Origin: Halomicrobium urmianum
GTDB lineage: Archaea; Halobacteriota; Halobacteria; Halobacteriales; Haloarculaceae
Assembly: GCF_020217425.1 (NCBI RefSeq)
Contig: NZ_CP084090.1
Coordinates: 1,364,001-1,428,000, forward strand
DNA: 64,000 nt
Reading direction: 5' to 3'
A program made the translations under genes and the position numbers. How positions within the stretch are numbered: the first letter of the stretch is position 1; each line of letters starts with the position of its first letter. This document shows, piece after piece, positions 45,892 to 57,412 of this stretch. Under the pieces are notes generated by a model. It saw only the letters and a list, made by a program, of their open reading frames with translations, was not told the DNA's origin and made no database searches.

Positions 45892-46728
45892 TCACCCGCT
45901 CAGAACGGCCCGGAGCGCGAACAGGGCGTTCTGCCGGCGCTCGGCGACCCGCCGGTAGAAGTAGGAAAGCCACCTGTCGCCGTAGGGGACGTACTGCCAG
46001 ACCTCGCAGTCGTCCGCCAGGTCGAACAGCGCGTCCTCCCGGACGCCCATCAGCATCTGCACCTCGTAGGGCGTGCCGAACTCCTCGTGGAGCGAGTCCG
46101 CCAGCGACAGCATCTCGGGGTCGTGGCTCCCCACCGCCACGCCGTCCTCGAAGTTCGCGAACATGTATCGCAGGCAGTCCCGGAACTCGGCGTCGACGCG
46201 TTCCTTGCGCCGGTAGGCGACCTCTTCCGGCGGGTCGTAGGCCCCCTTGACCAGTCGGACCGAGCCCGGCAGGTCCCCCAGCCGCTCCAGGTCCGTCCGC
46301 GTCCGCCGTAGGTTGGCCTGCACGCAGACGCCGACGTCCCCGCCGGTCGCCTCGGCGTGGTGCTCGTAGGCGTTCAGCGTCGCGTCCACCGCCGGATGGT
46401 CCTCCATGTCCAGCCAGACGAACACGCCGCGGTCGTCGGCGCGGTCGACCACCCGCGCCAGGTTCTCCCGGAAGACGTCCTCGCCGACGTCCAGACCGAG
46501 CTGGGAGGGCTTGACCGAGACGCGGGCTCGCAGGCCGGCGTCGGCGACGTCGTCGACGAGCCGGCAGTAGGCAGCCGCGTCCTCGTCGGCCGGCCCGCGC
46601 TCGTCGTAGTGCTCGCCGAGGCGGTTGCAGATCGTCCCCACGTCCCGGGCCTGTAACCGCCGGGCCCGCTCCAGCACCTCGGCGGCCGTCTCCCCGGCGA
46701 CGAACCGCCGGGCGAGTGGCGGAATCAT
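45892..46728 (-). CDS. Proline dehydrogenase
   Basis: 278 aa. PRODH barrel with [43 protein letters not shown], and the signature [19 protein letters not shown] at the C-terminus (FAD/proline binding). Oxidises proline to pyrroline-5-carboxylate, feeding electrons to quinones. Monofunctional and short, as in many archaea and Gram-positives. The P5C dehydrogenase is not in the window. Confidence 0.92.
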   Translation of the reverse strand: MIPPLARRFVAGETAAEVLERARRLQARDVGTICNRLGEHYDERGPADEDAAAYCRLVDDVADAGLRARVSVKPSQLGLDVGEDVFRENLARVVDRADDRGVFVWLDMEDHPAVDATLNAYEHHAEATGGDVGVCVQANLRRTRTDLERLGDLPGSVRLVKGAYDPPEEVAYRRKERVDAEFRDCLRYMFANFEDGVAVGSHDPEMLSLADSLHEEFGTPYEVQMLMGVREDALFDLADDCEVWQYVPYGDRWLSYFYRRVAERRQNALFALRAVLSG

Positions 46729-46840
46729 CGTTCGTAGGCAGGTACCCCGGCGGCAAGAGGTTTGTCACGTTCCCGAGACCCTCGCCTCGCGGCAGCGTCG
46801 TCCGCCGCCGTTAAGCCCCCGGGCGTCACACGTCCGCGAC

Positions 46841-47386
46841 ATGACGCTGTTCGGTGCGCTCGCGACGGCGCTGTGGGCGATGCTACCGGCCTACGTGCCG
46901 AACAACGCGGCCGTCCTCGCCGGCGGGGGACGGCCCATCGACGGCGGCCGGACGTGGAACGGCCGCCGGGTGCTCGGCGACGGCAAGACCTGGCGCGGTA
47001 CGGCGGCGGGGACGCTGGCCGGCCTCGCGCTGGCGCTGGCGCTCAACCTCGTGGTCGAACCCGCCGGCGCGGCGCTGGGCGTGGACCTGCCGGCGTTCCC
47101 CCTGCTGGCGGGCCTCGGCCTGGCGCTGGGGGCGATGGCGGGCGACATCGGCGCTTCGTTCCTCAAGCGCCGGACTGGCCGAGAGCGGGGTGCCGCCTTC
47201 CCCGGGCTCGACCAGCTCGACTTCGTGATCGGCGCGCTGGCGCTCGCGGCGCTGTTCGCGCCCGACTGGACGCTCTCGACGTTCACGCCGCCGGTGCTCG
47301 TCGCCGTCCTGATCGCCACGCCCGTCCTCCACGTCGTGACGAACGGCATCGCCTACGCGCTGGGGCTGAAAGACGAGCCCTGGTAG
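46841..47386 (+). CDS. carS: CDP-archaeol synthase
   Basis: 181 aa, about five membrane segments. The archaeal CarS pattern is clear: [34 protein letters not shown], and [11 protein letters not shown] with [14 protein letters not shown]. Transfers CTP to 2,3-bis-O-geranylgeranylglycerol phosphate, the last common step of archaeal polar lipid synthesis, in the membrane. Start ATG at 46841. Confidence 0.94.
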   Translation: MTLFGALATALWAMLPAYVPNNAAVLAGGGRPIDGGRTWNGRRVLGDGKTWRGTAAGTLAGLALALALNLVVEPAGAALGVDLPAFPLLAGLGLALGAMAGDIGASFLKRRTGRERGAAFPGLDQLDFVIGALALAALFAPDWTLSTFTPPVLVAVLIATPVLHVVTNGIAYALGLKDEPW

Positions 47387-47464
47387 GGCAGCCCCGGCGT
47401 CGCTGCCCGGCTCGACCATCGCCGTATCTGTACACTTTTCAGGGGTCGTCGCCGATGGACGGGT

Positions 47465-48646
47465 ATGAGTACATCGCGGACGCTGCGACTGGCCACGCGG
47501 GGCTCGGACCTGGCCCTGCGCCAGGCCGCCGCCGTCGAGGAGGCCCTCGGTCGGCGGTTCGACGTCGAGATCGTCGAGGTCGAGACGACGGGCGATCAGG
47601 TCCGCGACGAGCTGATCCACCGGCTGGGCAAGACCGGGGCGTTCGTCCGGAGCCTGGACGAGCAGGTCGAGGCGGGCGACGTGGACGCGGCCGTCCACTC
47701 GATGAAGGACGTCCCGACGGAGGGCGACGGGCTGGTCGTCGCGGCCGTCCCCGAGCGGGCCGATCCGGCCGACGTGCTGGTCACGCCGGACGGGAAGACC
47801 CTCGACGAGCTGCCCGAGGGCGCCACCGTCGGCACGTCCAGCCTCCGCCGGACGGCCCAGTTGCTCGCCGAGCGGCCGGACCTCGACGTCCAGCCCCTTC
47901 GGGGTAACGTCGACACCCGAATCGAGAAGCTGCTGGCGCCGAGCCTGCAGGCCGAGCACGAGGACCGCAGCGAGGCCGAGAAAAAGCGGAAGGCGACGGC
48001 GGGAGAGACCGTGGAGACGCCGGAGGGCGACGAGGCGGACGTCGAGGTCCCCGACGACTGGGAGTTCCCCTACGAGGAGGACGTCGAGGAGTGGTTCAGC
48101 GGCCTGCGCGAGATCGAGCGGCAGGCCCTGGGCCGGGACGTCGACGTGGCGTACGACGCCATCGTGCTCGCGCGCGCGGGACTGGAACGGGCGGGCCTGC
48201 TCCACCACGTCGAGGCCCAGTCGCTGCCGACGGAGACGTTCGTCCCGGCACCGGGTCAGGGCGCGCTGGCGGTGACGGCCGTCGACGGCGACCTGGCGCG
48301 GGACCTCAACGGCGCGCTGGACCACCCGCGATCGCGCGTCGAGACGACGGTCGAGCGGACGATCCTGGGCGAACTCGGCGGGGGCTGCGTCGCTCCGCTG
48401 GGCGTCTACGCCGTCCTGCAGGGCAGCGTCGTCCGCACGACGGTCCGCGCGCTCTCGCGGGACGGCGAGGAGGAGGTGTCGCTGACGCGGGACCTGCCCG
48501 CCGACCGCCACGGCGAGGCGGCCCGGGAACTGGCCCGGGACCTGGCCGATCAGGGCGCGCGGGAACTGATCAAGCGGGCCAAGCGCGAGAGCGGCGCGGC
48601 GGCCGAGGACGACGCGGCCACGGCCGCGGAGACGAGCGAGGAATGA
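47465..48646 (+). CDS. hemC: Hydroxymethylbilane synthase (porphobilinogen deaminase)
   Basis: 393 aa, about 80 longer than bacterial HemC because of an acidic insertion (roughly 160-210: EHEDRSEAEKKRKATAGE, then DDWEFPYEEDVEEW). Core motifs: LATRGSDLALRQAAAVEEAL, AVHSMKDVPTE, LRGNVDTRIEKL, APGQGALAV and the dipyrromethane cofactor Cys308 in GELGGGCVAPLGV. Makes hydroxymethylbilane from four porphobilinogens. First of three overlapping genes hemC-cobA-hemD. Confidence 0.95.
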   Translation: MSTSRTLRLATRGSDLALRQAAAVEEALGRRFDVEIVEVETTGDQVRDELIHRLGKTGAFVRSLDEQVEAGDVDAAVHSMKDVPTEGDGLVVAAVPERADPADVLVTPDGKTLDELPEGATVGTSSLRRTAQLLAERPDLDVQPLRGNVDTRIEKLLAPSLQAEHEDRSEAEKKRKATAGETVETPEGDEADVEVPDDWEFPYEEDVEEWFSGLREIERQALGRDVDVAYDAIVLARAGLERAGLLHHVEAQSLPTETFVPAPGQGALAVTAVDGDLARDLNGALDHPRSRVETTVERTILGELGGGCVAPLGVYAVLQGSVVRTTVRALSRDGEEEVSLTRDLPADRHGEAARELARDLADQGARELIKRAKRESGAAAEDDAATAAETSEE

Positions 48647-49443
48647 CGGGCACCGTCTACCTCGTCGGCTCCGGCCCCGGCGATCCGGACCTGCTGACGG
48701 TCAAGGCGAAGCGACTGCTGTCGGAGGCCGACGTCGTCCTCCACGACAAGCTCCCGGGCCCGGAGATCATCGAGCAGATCCCCGAGGAGAAGCGGGAGGA
48801 CGTCGGCAAGCGCGCCGGCGGCGAGTGGACGCCACAGGAGTACACCAACCGCCGGATGGTCGAACTGGCCGAGGAGGGCAAGGACGTGGTCCGCCTGAAG
48901 GGCGGCGATCCGACCGTCTTCGGCCGCGGCGGGGAGGAACTGGTCCACCTCGCCGAGCACGAGGTCCCCGTCGAGGTGGTGCCGGGAATCACCTCCGCGG
49001 TGGCCGGTCCCGCGGTCTCAGGGATTCCGGTCACCCACCGCGACCACGCCTCCTCCGTCTCCTTCGTCACGGGCCACGAGGACCCCACGAAGGAGGAGTC
49101 CGCTATCGACTGGGCGGCGCTGGCCGCGACCGGCGGCACCGTCGTCGTCCTGATGGGCGTCGGCAGGCTCCCGGAGTACACCGCCGCGCTGCGGGAGGCC
49201 GGCATGGATCCGGACACGCCCGTCGCGCTGGTCGAGCGGGCGACCCGGCCCGACCAGCAGGTGGCCACGGGGACCCTCGATACGATCGTCGACGTCCGCG
49301 ACGAGGCCGGCATCGAACCGCCGGCGATCACCGTGATCGGCGACGTGGCCGGCCAGCGCGACCGGGTGATCGAGTTCCTGCGGACCGACTACGGCGGGAG
49401 CGGCGACGGGAGCCGGACCGACGGAGGGGATCCCGATGCGTGA
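48643..49443 (+). CDS. cobA: Uroporphyrinogen-III C-methyltransferase
   Basis: 266 aa. ATG overlaps the hemC stop (ATGA). SUMT motifs: VYLVGSGPGDPDLLTVKA, VVRLKGGDPTVFGRGGEE (SAM site), VVPGITSAVAGPAVSGIPVT and GTVVVLMGVGRLPEY. Makes precorrin-2, the branch point to siroheme, cobalamin and, in archaea, haem through the siroheme-dependent Ahb route. The C-terminal Gly/Ser/Asp tail is dispensable-looking. Also known as sirA or sumT. Confidence 0.94.
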   Translation: MTGTVYLVGSGPGDPDLLTVKAKRLLSEADVVLHDKLPGPEIIEQIPEEKREDVGKRAGGEWTPQEYTNRRMVELAEEGKDVVRLKGGDPTVFGRGGEELVHLAEHEVPVEVVPGITSAVAGPAVSGIPVTHRDHASSVSFVTGHEDPTKEESAIDWAALAATGGTVVVLMGVGRLPEYTAALREAGMDPDTPVALVERATRPDQQVATGTLDTIVDVRDEAGIEPPAITVIGDVAGQRDRVIEFLRTDYGGSGDGSRTDGGDPDA

Positions 49444-50242
49444 GGAACCCCGCCTCCGGGTCGCGTTCTTCCGTCCCGACGACGAGCGGACCGACGATGC
49501 CGTCGAACTGCTGGAGTCGCTGGGCGCCGACCCCGTGCCCGATCCGATGCTGGCGGTCGAGCCGACCGACGCGACGCCCAAGACCGACGCCGTCGGATCC
49601 TCCGGCTCCGACGAGCCCTCGCCCGTTGTCCCTCGCGAGGACGCCGACTACGCGGTCCTCACGAGCAAGACCGGCGTCGAACTCGCCGCCGAAGCCGGCT
49701 GGGGCCCCGGCGAGGCGGCGGTCTGCGCCATCGGAGAGCCGACGGCCGACGCGCTGCGTGCGGCCGGCTACTCGGTCGATCTGGTGCCCGACGAGTACTC
49801 CTCGTCGGGCCTCGTGGACGCGCTCGCGGACGACGCCGCAGGCGCGCGCATCGAGGTGGCCCGCTCCGACCACGGCTCTGACGTGCTGACCGACGGGCTG
49901 GAGGACGCCGGCGCATACGTCCACGAGACGGTCCTCTACCGGCTGGTCCGTCCCGAGAGCGCCGGTGAATCGGCCGAACTCGCCGCCGGGGGCGACCTGG
50001 ACGCGGCGCTGTTCACCTCGTCGCTCACCGTCACGCACTTCCTGGCCGCCGCCGACGAGCGCGGCGTCCGGGACGCGGCCGTCGACGGGCTGAACGACGC
50101 CGTCGTCGGCGCCATCGGCGAACCGACCCGCCGCACCGCCGAGGACGCCGGGATCGAGGTCGACGTCGTGCCCGAGGCGGCCGACTTCGACGCCCTCGCC
50201 GCCGAAGCCGTCGAGGAAGCCGCACCCAGCTACGACGAGTAG
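49436..50242 (+). CDS. hemD: Uroporphyrinogen-III synthase
   Basis: 268 aa. Overlaps cobA by eight bases. HemD is poorly conserved, but the two-domain layout is readable: VAFFRPDDERTDDAVELLES, YAVLTSKTGVELAAEAG, AVCAIGEPTADALRAAGYSV and ALFTSSLTVTHFLAAADERG with AIGEPTRRTAEDAGIEV. It closes and inverts ring D. Position after hemC and cobA settles the call. Confidence 0.9.
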   Translation: MREEPRLRVAFFRPDDERTDDAVELLESLGADPVPDPMLAVEPTDATPKTDAVGSSGSDEPSPVVPREDADYAVLTSKTGVELAAEAGWGPGEAAVCAIGEPTADALRAAGYSVDLVPDEYSSSGLVDALADDAAGARIEVARSDHGSDVLTDGLEDAGAYVHETVLYRLVRPESAGESAELAAGGDLDAALFTSSLTVTHFLAAADERGVRDAAVDGLNDAVVGAIGEPTRRTAEDAGIEVDVVPEAADFDALAAEAVEEAAPSYDE

Positions 50243-50316
50243 GGCGGGGAGGGTGCGGTCGGAAGCCGGGCACGCGACCGGAAGTTTATATCCGGGCAGG
50301 CGCGAACGTCGCCTCG

Positions 50317-51855
50317 ATGGGACCCGCCCCCGACCTCGACGACCGCGCGCGGACCTGCGCCCGCCGCCTGCTCGACGCCGACGCGGTGCTGCTGGCATCG
50401 CACATCGACGCCGACGGCCTGACGAGCGCGGCCGTCGCCGCCACCGCGCTGGAGCGGGCGGGGCTCCCCTTCGAGACCGTCTTCAAGAAACAGCTCGACG
50501 CCGAGGAGATTGCCTCCATCGCCGCACGCGAGTACGACACCGTTCTCTTCACTGACTTCGGCAGCGGGCAACTGGACGCCGTCTCCGAGCACGTCGCCGC
50601 GGGCGACTTCGAGGCCGTGATCGCCGACCACCACCAGCCCGCCGCGCCGGAGGACTGCCACCCCGACGCGGTCTCCGAGACGGACGGCTACGCCGACTTC
50701 GAGTACCACTGCAACCCGCTGCTCGTCGGCATCGACGGAGCCTCCGAGCTGTCCGGAGCGGGCGCCGCCTACGTCCTCGCGCGGGCGCTCGCCAAGGAGG
50801 GCGGCGCTGCCACGGACGGCGGCGAAACGGCCGCTGACGGGGATACAGCGACAGCGGCTGGCGACGCCGCGGGGACGGACGGCGACCCGCTCAACCGCGA
50901 CCTCGCCGGCCTCGCCGTCGTCGGCGCCGTCGGCGACATGCAGGCCACGAGCGGCGAGCTCGTCGGCGCGAACCAGGGCATCGTCGAGGAGGGCGTCGAG
51001 GCGGGCGTCCTCGCGGAGGGGACCGACCTCACGCTCTACGGCAAGCAGACCCGGCCCCTCCCGAAGCTGCTGGAGTACGCCACGGAGGTCCCGATTCCGG
51101 GCATCTCCAACGACGAGGCCGGCGCCGTCCGCTTCCTGGAGTCGCTGGGGCTGGACCTCAAGCGGGACGGCGAGTGGCGCACCTGGGCGGACCTGACCGA
51201 CGACGAGCGCCAGACGGTCGCCAGCGGCCTCGTCCAGCGGGCCGTCGAGCGCGGCGTCCCCGCCGACGACATCGACTCCCTCGTGGGCACCACCTACACG
51301 CTGACCGCCGAACCGGTCGGCACCGAACTGCGGGACGCCAGCGAGTTCTCGACCTTGCTGAACGCCACCGCGCGCTACGAGCGGGCCGACGTCGGACTGG
51401 CGGTCTGCCTGGGCGACCGCGAGGGCGCGCTGGAGCGGGCCCGGAGCCTGCTCGCCAACCACCGCCGGAACCTCTCGGAGGGCCTGTCGCTCGTCCAGGA
51501 GCGCGGGGTCACCCGGGAGGACAACGTCCAGTGGTTCGACGCCGGCGACGCCGTCCGCGAGACCATCGTCGGCATCGTCGCCGGGATGGCGCTGGGCACC
51601 GACGGCGTCGACTCCGACAGGCCCATCGTCGCCTTCGCGAGCAAGGGCGACGAGGAGACGAAGGTCTCTGCCCGCGGCACCGGCCCGCTGGTCGGCCGCG
51701 GCCTGGATCTCTCGGTCGTGATGAGCGAGGCGGCCCGCGCCGTCAGCGGCGACGGCGGCGGCCACGACATCGCCGCCGGCGCGACCGTCCCCGCGGGCGA
51801 GGAAGCGTCCTTCATCGAGGCCGCCGACGAGATCGTCGCCCGGCAGCTGGACTGA
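50317..51855 (+). CDS. DHH-family phosphoesterase (RecJ-like)
   Basis: 512 aa. DHH motifs I-IV: ASHIDADGLTSA, FTDFGSGQ, VIADHHQPAAPE and VGAVGDMQA; the C-terminal DHHA1 nucleotide-binding motif is GGGHDIAAGA. An Ala/Gly/Thr/Asp linker of about 30 residues (165-195) interrupts the DHH domain. Belongs to archaeal single-strand exonucleases related to RecJ/GAN/Cdc45; exact substrate (DNA, RNA or oligonucleotides) not decidable. A TATA-like TTTATATC at 50284-50291 precedes it. Confidence 0.85.
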   Translation: MGPAPDLDDRARTCARRLLDADAVLLASHIDADGLTSAAVAATALERAGLPFETVFKKQLDAEEIASIAAREYDTVLFTDFGSGQLDAVSEHVAAGDFEAVIADHHQPAAPEDCHPDAVSETDGYADFEYHCNPLLVGIDGASELSGAGAAYVLARALAKEGGAATDGGETAADGDTATAAGDAAGTDGDPLNRDLAGLAVVGAVGDMQATSGELVGANQGIVEEGVEAGVLAEGTDLTLYGKQTRPLPKLLEYATEVPIPGISNDEAGAVRFLESLGLDLKRDGEWRTWADLTDDERQTVASGLVQRAVERGVPADDIDSLVGTTYTLTAEPVGTELRDASEFSTLLNATARYERADVGLAVCLGDREGALERARSLLANHRRNLSEGLSLVQERGVTREDNVQWFDAGDAVRETIVGIVAGMALGTDGVDSDRPIVAFASKGDEETKVSARGTGPLVGRGLDLSVVMSEAARAVSGDGGGHDIAAGATVPAGEEASFIEAADEIVARQLD

Positions 51856-51857
51856 GG

Positions 51858-51888
51858 GCGAGGTTCCGACCGGAGGGAGGAACCTCGC
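51858..51888 (+). repeat. Stem-loop with constant GACCGGAGGGA loop
   Basis: Perfect 10-bp stem (GCGAGGTTCC with GGAACCTCGC), loop GACCGGAGGGA, starting just after the DHH gene stop. Relative to the copy at 18266-18296 the loop is identical and the two stem changes are compensated on the opposite side. Confidence 0.65.
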
Positions 51889-51928
51889 TGCCAACAAGAC
51901 TAACTTCATCGCCACGAGAGAGCCACCG

Positions 51929-52162
51929 ATGCGAGAGCGCGACGTCTTCGACCTGTTGCTCGTCGCGGCCGTCGGGGTCGCCGCGTACGTTCAGGCGTTC
52001 GGCATGGCCGACCCCATCGCGACCTTCGACGAGCTCGTGACGACGCTGGCCGCCGTCGACGAGGGCGTCTACCTCGTGCTCGGGGGCGTGGTCGGCATCT
52101 TCTTCGTCGGCTATCTGGTGCTGTACCTCCCCAAGAAGGACGCCGGGCGAGCGCCGCGATAG
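51929..52162 (+). CDS. Small two-segment membrane protein
   Basis: 77 aa, MRERDVFDLLLVAAVGVAAY; hydrophobic segments about 8-27 and 46-68, followed by YLPKKDAGRAPR. Not recognised. Proper haloarchaeal composition and a start in a suitable position after the hairpin support it as real. Confidence 0.55.
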   Translation: MRERDVFDLLLVAAVGVAAYVQAFGMADPIATFDELVTTLAAVDEGVYLVLGGVVGIFFVGYLVLYLPKKDAGRAPR

Positions 52163-52253
52163 CCGCTCTGACTACCCTGTCCGCACGGCGGCCGCTGGCG
52201 ACCGCTGGCCGCCCATCGGCCGACTTTTTAGGTGCGCTCGCCGACTGTCCTAC

Positions 52254-52574
52254 ATGGCCGAGTTCGACCCGGAGAAGTTCGATGACAAGTACCAGCACTA
52301 CTTCACTGAGCTCCAGAAGGCCTACAAGCAGGCCTTCGAGGTGATGAACGACCAGTACGACTCGGAGCTGATCCACGCCATCGACCAGCAGATCCTCAAC
52401 GAGTCCGAACCGGTCTACGAGGGCGACGGCGAGTTCGGCATCGACCTGCCCGAGGACCCGATCGATCGCGTGACGGCGATCATCGTCGACGACGAGAAAC
52501 TGGCAACCGTGCTCGACCGGTACGTCGACGAACTGGAGCGCCAGCACCGCCTGATCTTCGGGTTCGAGGAGTAA
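52254..52574 (+). CDS. Conserved haloarchaeal protein (DUF5783-like)
   Basis: 106 aa. MAEFDPEKFDDKYQHYFTEL and YDSELIHAIDQQILNESEPV match from recall a small acidic haloarchaeal family, DUF5783. Helical, no metal or catalytic motif. A TTTTTAGG box at 52224-52231 lies at leaderless spacing before the ATG. Confidence 0.75.
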   Translation: MAEFDPEKFDDKYQHYFTELQKAYKQAFEVMNDQYDSELIHAIDQQILNESEPVYEGDGEFGIDLPEDPIDRVTAIIVDDEKLATVLDRYVDELERQHRLIFGFEE

Positions 52575-52616
52575 GCGCGCCCGCCTCTCATACGGGCACA
52601 GCGACGCCAGTCCGTC

Positions 52617-53285
52617 TCAGCGCGGGACGGTCCCCGCGATCGCGTAGTAGTCGTGGCGCGGCTCGCGCCCCCACAGCACCGGATCGTCCAGCGGTTCGTA
52701 CTCGACGTCCCGGAGCCCCGCCTCCCGGAGGAACTCGCGTAGCTCCCCGGGCGGGCGGCCGTGATACAGCGGCAGGTCGCCGTGGATCGCCTCGTACTCG
52801 TCCCGGGGCTCGGGGTGGTCCCAGTACCCCTCGATCAGGAGGAGCCGGCCGCCGGGGCCGACGACGCGCTGCCACTCCTCGACGGCCGCTTCGGGATCCG
52901 GGAGCGTCCAGAGGAGGTGGCGCGCCGTCGCCAGGTCGACCGCGTCGTCCTGAACACCGAGGCCCTCCGCGTCGCCGCGCTGGAACGCGACCGACAGGCC
53001 GGCGCGGCGCGCCTTCTCCCGGGCCTGCTCGAGCATCGCGGGCGCGACGTCGACGCCCGTCACGTCGTGTCCCAGGCCCGCCAGCAGTAGCGAGACGACG
53101 CCGGTCCCGCACCCGACGTCGAGGACCCGCTGCGGCGGCTCGCCCGTCCGCTCGCCGAGGACTGACAGCCACCGCTCGCGCTGGTCCTCGCCGTGGATGC
53201 CGTGGTGGACTTCGTCGTCGAACGTCTCCGCGCGGTTGTTCCAGTGTCGCTCGACGAGTTTCTTGACGTCGTCGCGTTCGGTCAC
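52617..53285 (-). CDS. Class I SAM-dependent methyltransferase
   Basis: 222 aa. Motif I VLDVGCGTGVVSLLLAGLG, then GVDVAPAMLEQAREKA and FQRGDAEGLGVQDDAVDL, and motif post-III ARHLLWTLPDPEAAVEEW. Closest by eye to UbiE/Methyltransf-11 small-molecule enzymes. Substrate unknown. Followed upstream (43 bp) by an HTH gene on the same strand, which may be its regulator. Confidence 0.85.
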   Translation of the reverse strand: MTERDDVKKLVERHWNNRAETFDDEVHHGIHGEDQRERWLSVLGERTGEPPQRVLDVGCGTGVVSLLLAGLGHDVTGVDVAPAMLEQAREKARRAGLSVAFQRGDAEGLGVQDDAVDLATARHLLWTLPDPEAAVEEWQRVVGPGGRLLLIEGYWDHPEPRDEYEAIHGDLPLYHGRPPGELREFLREAGLRDVEYEPLDDPVLWGREPRHDYYAIAGTVPR

Positions 53286-53328
53286 GCGTACCGTCCTCCG
53301 ATCGCTTCCATCCGCAGAACGCGTGCGT

Positions 53329-53775
53329 TCACTCGCGGGTCGTCGCCGGACGCGGCATCTCCTCGATCTCCCGGATCCGGGGCGTCTTCTCGACCGACTG
53401 GTACTGGCGCCGCCACGCCTCCTCCGGGAACAGCCCGTTGCGGTCGAACAGTTCCCGGGCGTCCTCGGTGAGCGCGTAGAACTTGTAGGGGTAGTCCCGG
53501 AGGCGCTCGCCGGGCTCGAACTCGCATTCCCGAACGACGCCGACGTCGGCCAGCGTCCGGAGGTGACGGCGGATGGCGTCCTCGCTGAGGGGCGGATTCA
53601 TGTAGTCCAGCTCCTCGACGCTGGGCGCTCCCTTCGGGTGGCCGACGACGTCCGCGAGGATGTCCGCCCGCTTCTTGTCGGTCGCCTTCTGGAGCGCTCG
53701 CCACTCGCTGAACCCCTCGCTGGCGACACCCCGGGCACCGCGCCCCGAACCGGCGCTCTCCGTGTCGGGCCTCAT
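53329..53775 (-). CDS. Winged-helix transcriptional regulator
   Basis: 148 aa. The centre (KKRADILADVVGHPKGAPSV, LSEDAIRRHLRTLADVGVVR, YPYKFYALTEDARELFD) is an ArsR/PadR-like winged helix in which the second string is the recognition helix region. N-terminus Gly/Ser-rich, C-terminus basic. Cotranscribed with the methyltransferase. An AT-rich divergent spacer (53776-53902) lies upstream. Confidence 0.8.
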   Translation of the reverse strand: MRPDTESAGSGRGARGVASEGFSEWRALQKATDKKRADILADVVGHPKGAPSVEELDYMNPPLSEDAIRRHLRTLADVGVVRECEFEPGERLRDYPYKFYALTEDARELFDRNGLFPEEAWRRQYQSVEKTPRIREIEEMPRPATTRE

Positions 53776-53902
53776 ACTCGTGACTTAGTTCGCCACTACC
53801 ATAAATACTCTCACTGAGATGAGTTTGATATCGCAGACGGTATCGTAACTAATCAGACGGAGAACGAATATTTGATATAGGTGCCAATTCCGCGTCCGAT
53901 TG

Positions 53903-54508
53903 ATGGATTCAGACGACGGCGGGCCTGAACTGGGGGCAGGGGACGAGCCGGCAATACCGAGCGAGGAGGAGATTCTGGCCGAAATAGAGGGCGTCAGCCT
54001 CACACCCAGCGAGCACCAGCGCGTCAAGGACCTCGTCAACGGCGAGCAGATGACCCGCATCAAGGGTCACGACAGGCGATACCTGGTCGCGGGGGCGGGC
54101 GGTGAGACGGGCGCTGCGACACGACGGACGATCGTCTACGATCTCCTCGACGCGCGCAGGAATCCGCCCGCAGTCGCGTTCCAGCTGGAGGACTTCGGGC
54201 TCACGCCCGAGGAGATTCGGCTCTGGCACCGCGTATTTGATATTCTCTGCGGCATGGCGACCCACATCGTCGGGGTCGTAGAGGACTTCGACGGTGGCTA
54301 CGTCTGGGAGCTCGGACTGCTGTTCGCGCCCTCGTACCGGGAGAACGTGTGGGTGCTGAAGCGGCGCTACCCGAACGACGAGGAGGAACGCGAGCGGTAC
54401 GATAACGGCATGGCTGCCTCGCACGTACAACAGCTCCTGACGGGCGACCGCTGTCACGAGTGGGCGGACACCGACGAGCTGCGAGACGCCGTCGAACACG
54501 TTCCGTGA
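53903..54508 (+). CDS. Unrecognised protein with nucleoside-deoxyribosyltransferase-like features
   Basis: 201 aa from the ATG at 53903. Acidic N-terminus, then RRYLVAGAGGETGAATRRTI, a helical part, and ILCGMATHIVGVVEDFDGGY with VWELGLLFAPSYRENVWVLK. The D-x-D-G-x-x-W-E-L-G-x-L pattern recalls NDT/DUF4406-type Rossmann proteins that sense or cleave nucleotides; this is only a resemblance. The gene and its AT-rich upstream region are less GC-rich than neighbours, hinting at transfer. Confidence 0.5.
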   Translation: MDSDDGGPELGAGDEPAIPSEEEILAEIEGVSLTPSEHQRVKDLVNGEQMTRIKGHDRRYLVAGAGGETGAATRRTIVYDLLDARRNPPAVAFQLEDFGLTPEEIRLWHRVFDILCGMATHIVGVVEDFDGGYVWELGLLFAPSYRENVWVLKRRYPNDEEERERYDNGMAASHVQQLLTGDRCHEWADTDELRDAVEHVP

Positions 54509-54589
54509 CGGAACGTGTACTGTCCAGCGACGGCGAGAAAGATGTGAGTCCAAAGGTCTAAGCCCCGTCGCGGACTACCGGTAGGTACT

Positions 54590-54970
54590 ATGAGCACCGA
54601 GACCGAGGACGGCGGCGACGACGACCTGCGCGAGCGGATCACGAACTTCCTGCGCCGCAACTTCCCGCAGATCCAGATGCACGGCGGCAGCGCGGCGATT
54701 CAGGAGATCGACCGCGAGGAGGGCAGCGTCACGATCCAGCTGGGCGGCGCGTGTTCCGGCTGTGGCATCTCGCCGATGACGATCCAGGCGATCAAGACCC
54801 GCATGACCAAGGAGATCCCGGAGATCGACACCGTCCACGCCAACACCGGCATGGAGGGCTCCGAGGGGATGGCCGGCGGCGCCGGCGGCATGAGCCCGTC
54901 GATGCCCGGCGACTCCCGCGGCGGTTCGATCGGCGACGACGACGACGAAGGCCCCGAAGCCCCCTTCTAA
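54590..54970 (+). CDS. NifU C-terminal-domain (Nfu) Fe-S carrier
   Basis: 126 aa. RITNFLRRNFPQIQMHGGSA, then VTIQLGGACSGCGISPMTIQ with the CxxC cluster motif (about residues 52-55), the Nfu hallmark. The 40-residue tail is Gly/Met/Ser-rich and acidic. Carries [4Fe-4S] clusters to client enzymes; radical SAM proteins, abundant in this window, are typical clients. Confidence 0.9.
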   Translation: MSTETEDGGDDDLRERITNFLRRNFPQIQMHGGSAAIQEIDREEGSVTIQLGGACSGCGISPMTIQAIKTRMTKEIPEIDTVHANTGMEGSEGMAGGAGGMSPSMPGDSRGGSIGDDDDEGPEAPF

Positions 54971-55048
54971 CTCCGGCTCTCTATCTCCCCGTTTTCCAGC
55001 CGAACAGCGGCGGCACTGGACTGAACAGTACGCACTGAACGCCGCCGG

Positions 55049-57412
<2,364 letters not shown>

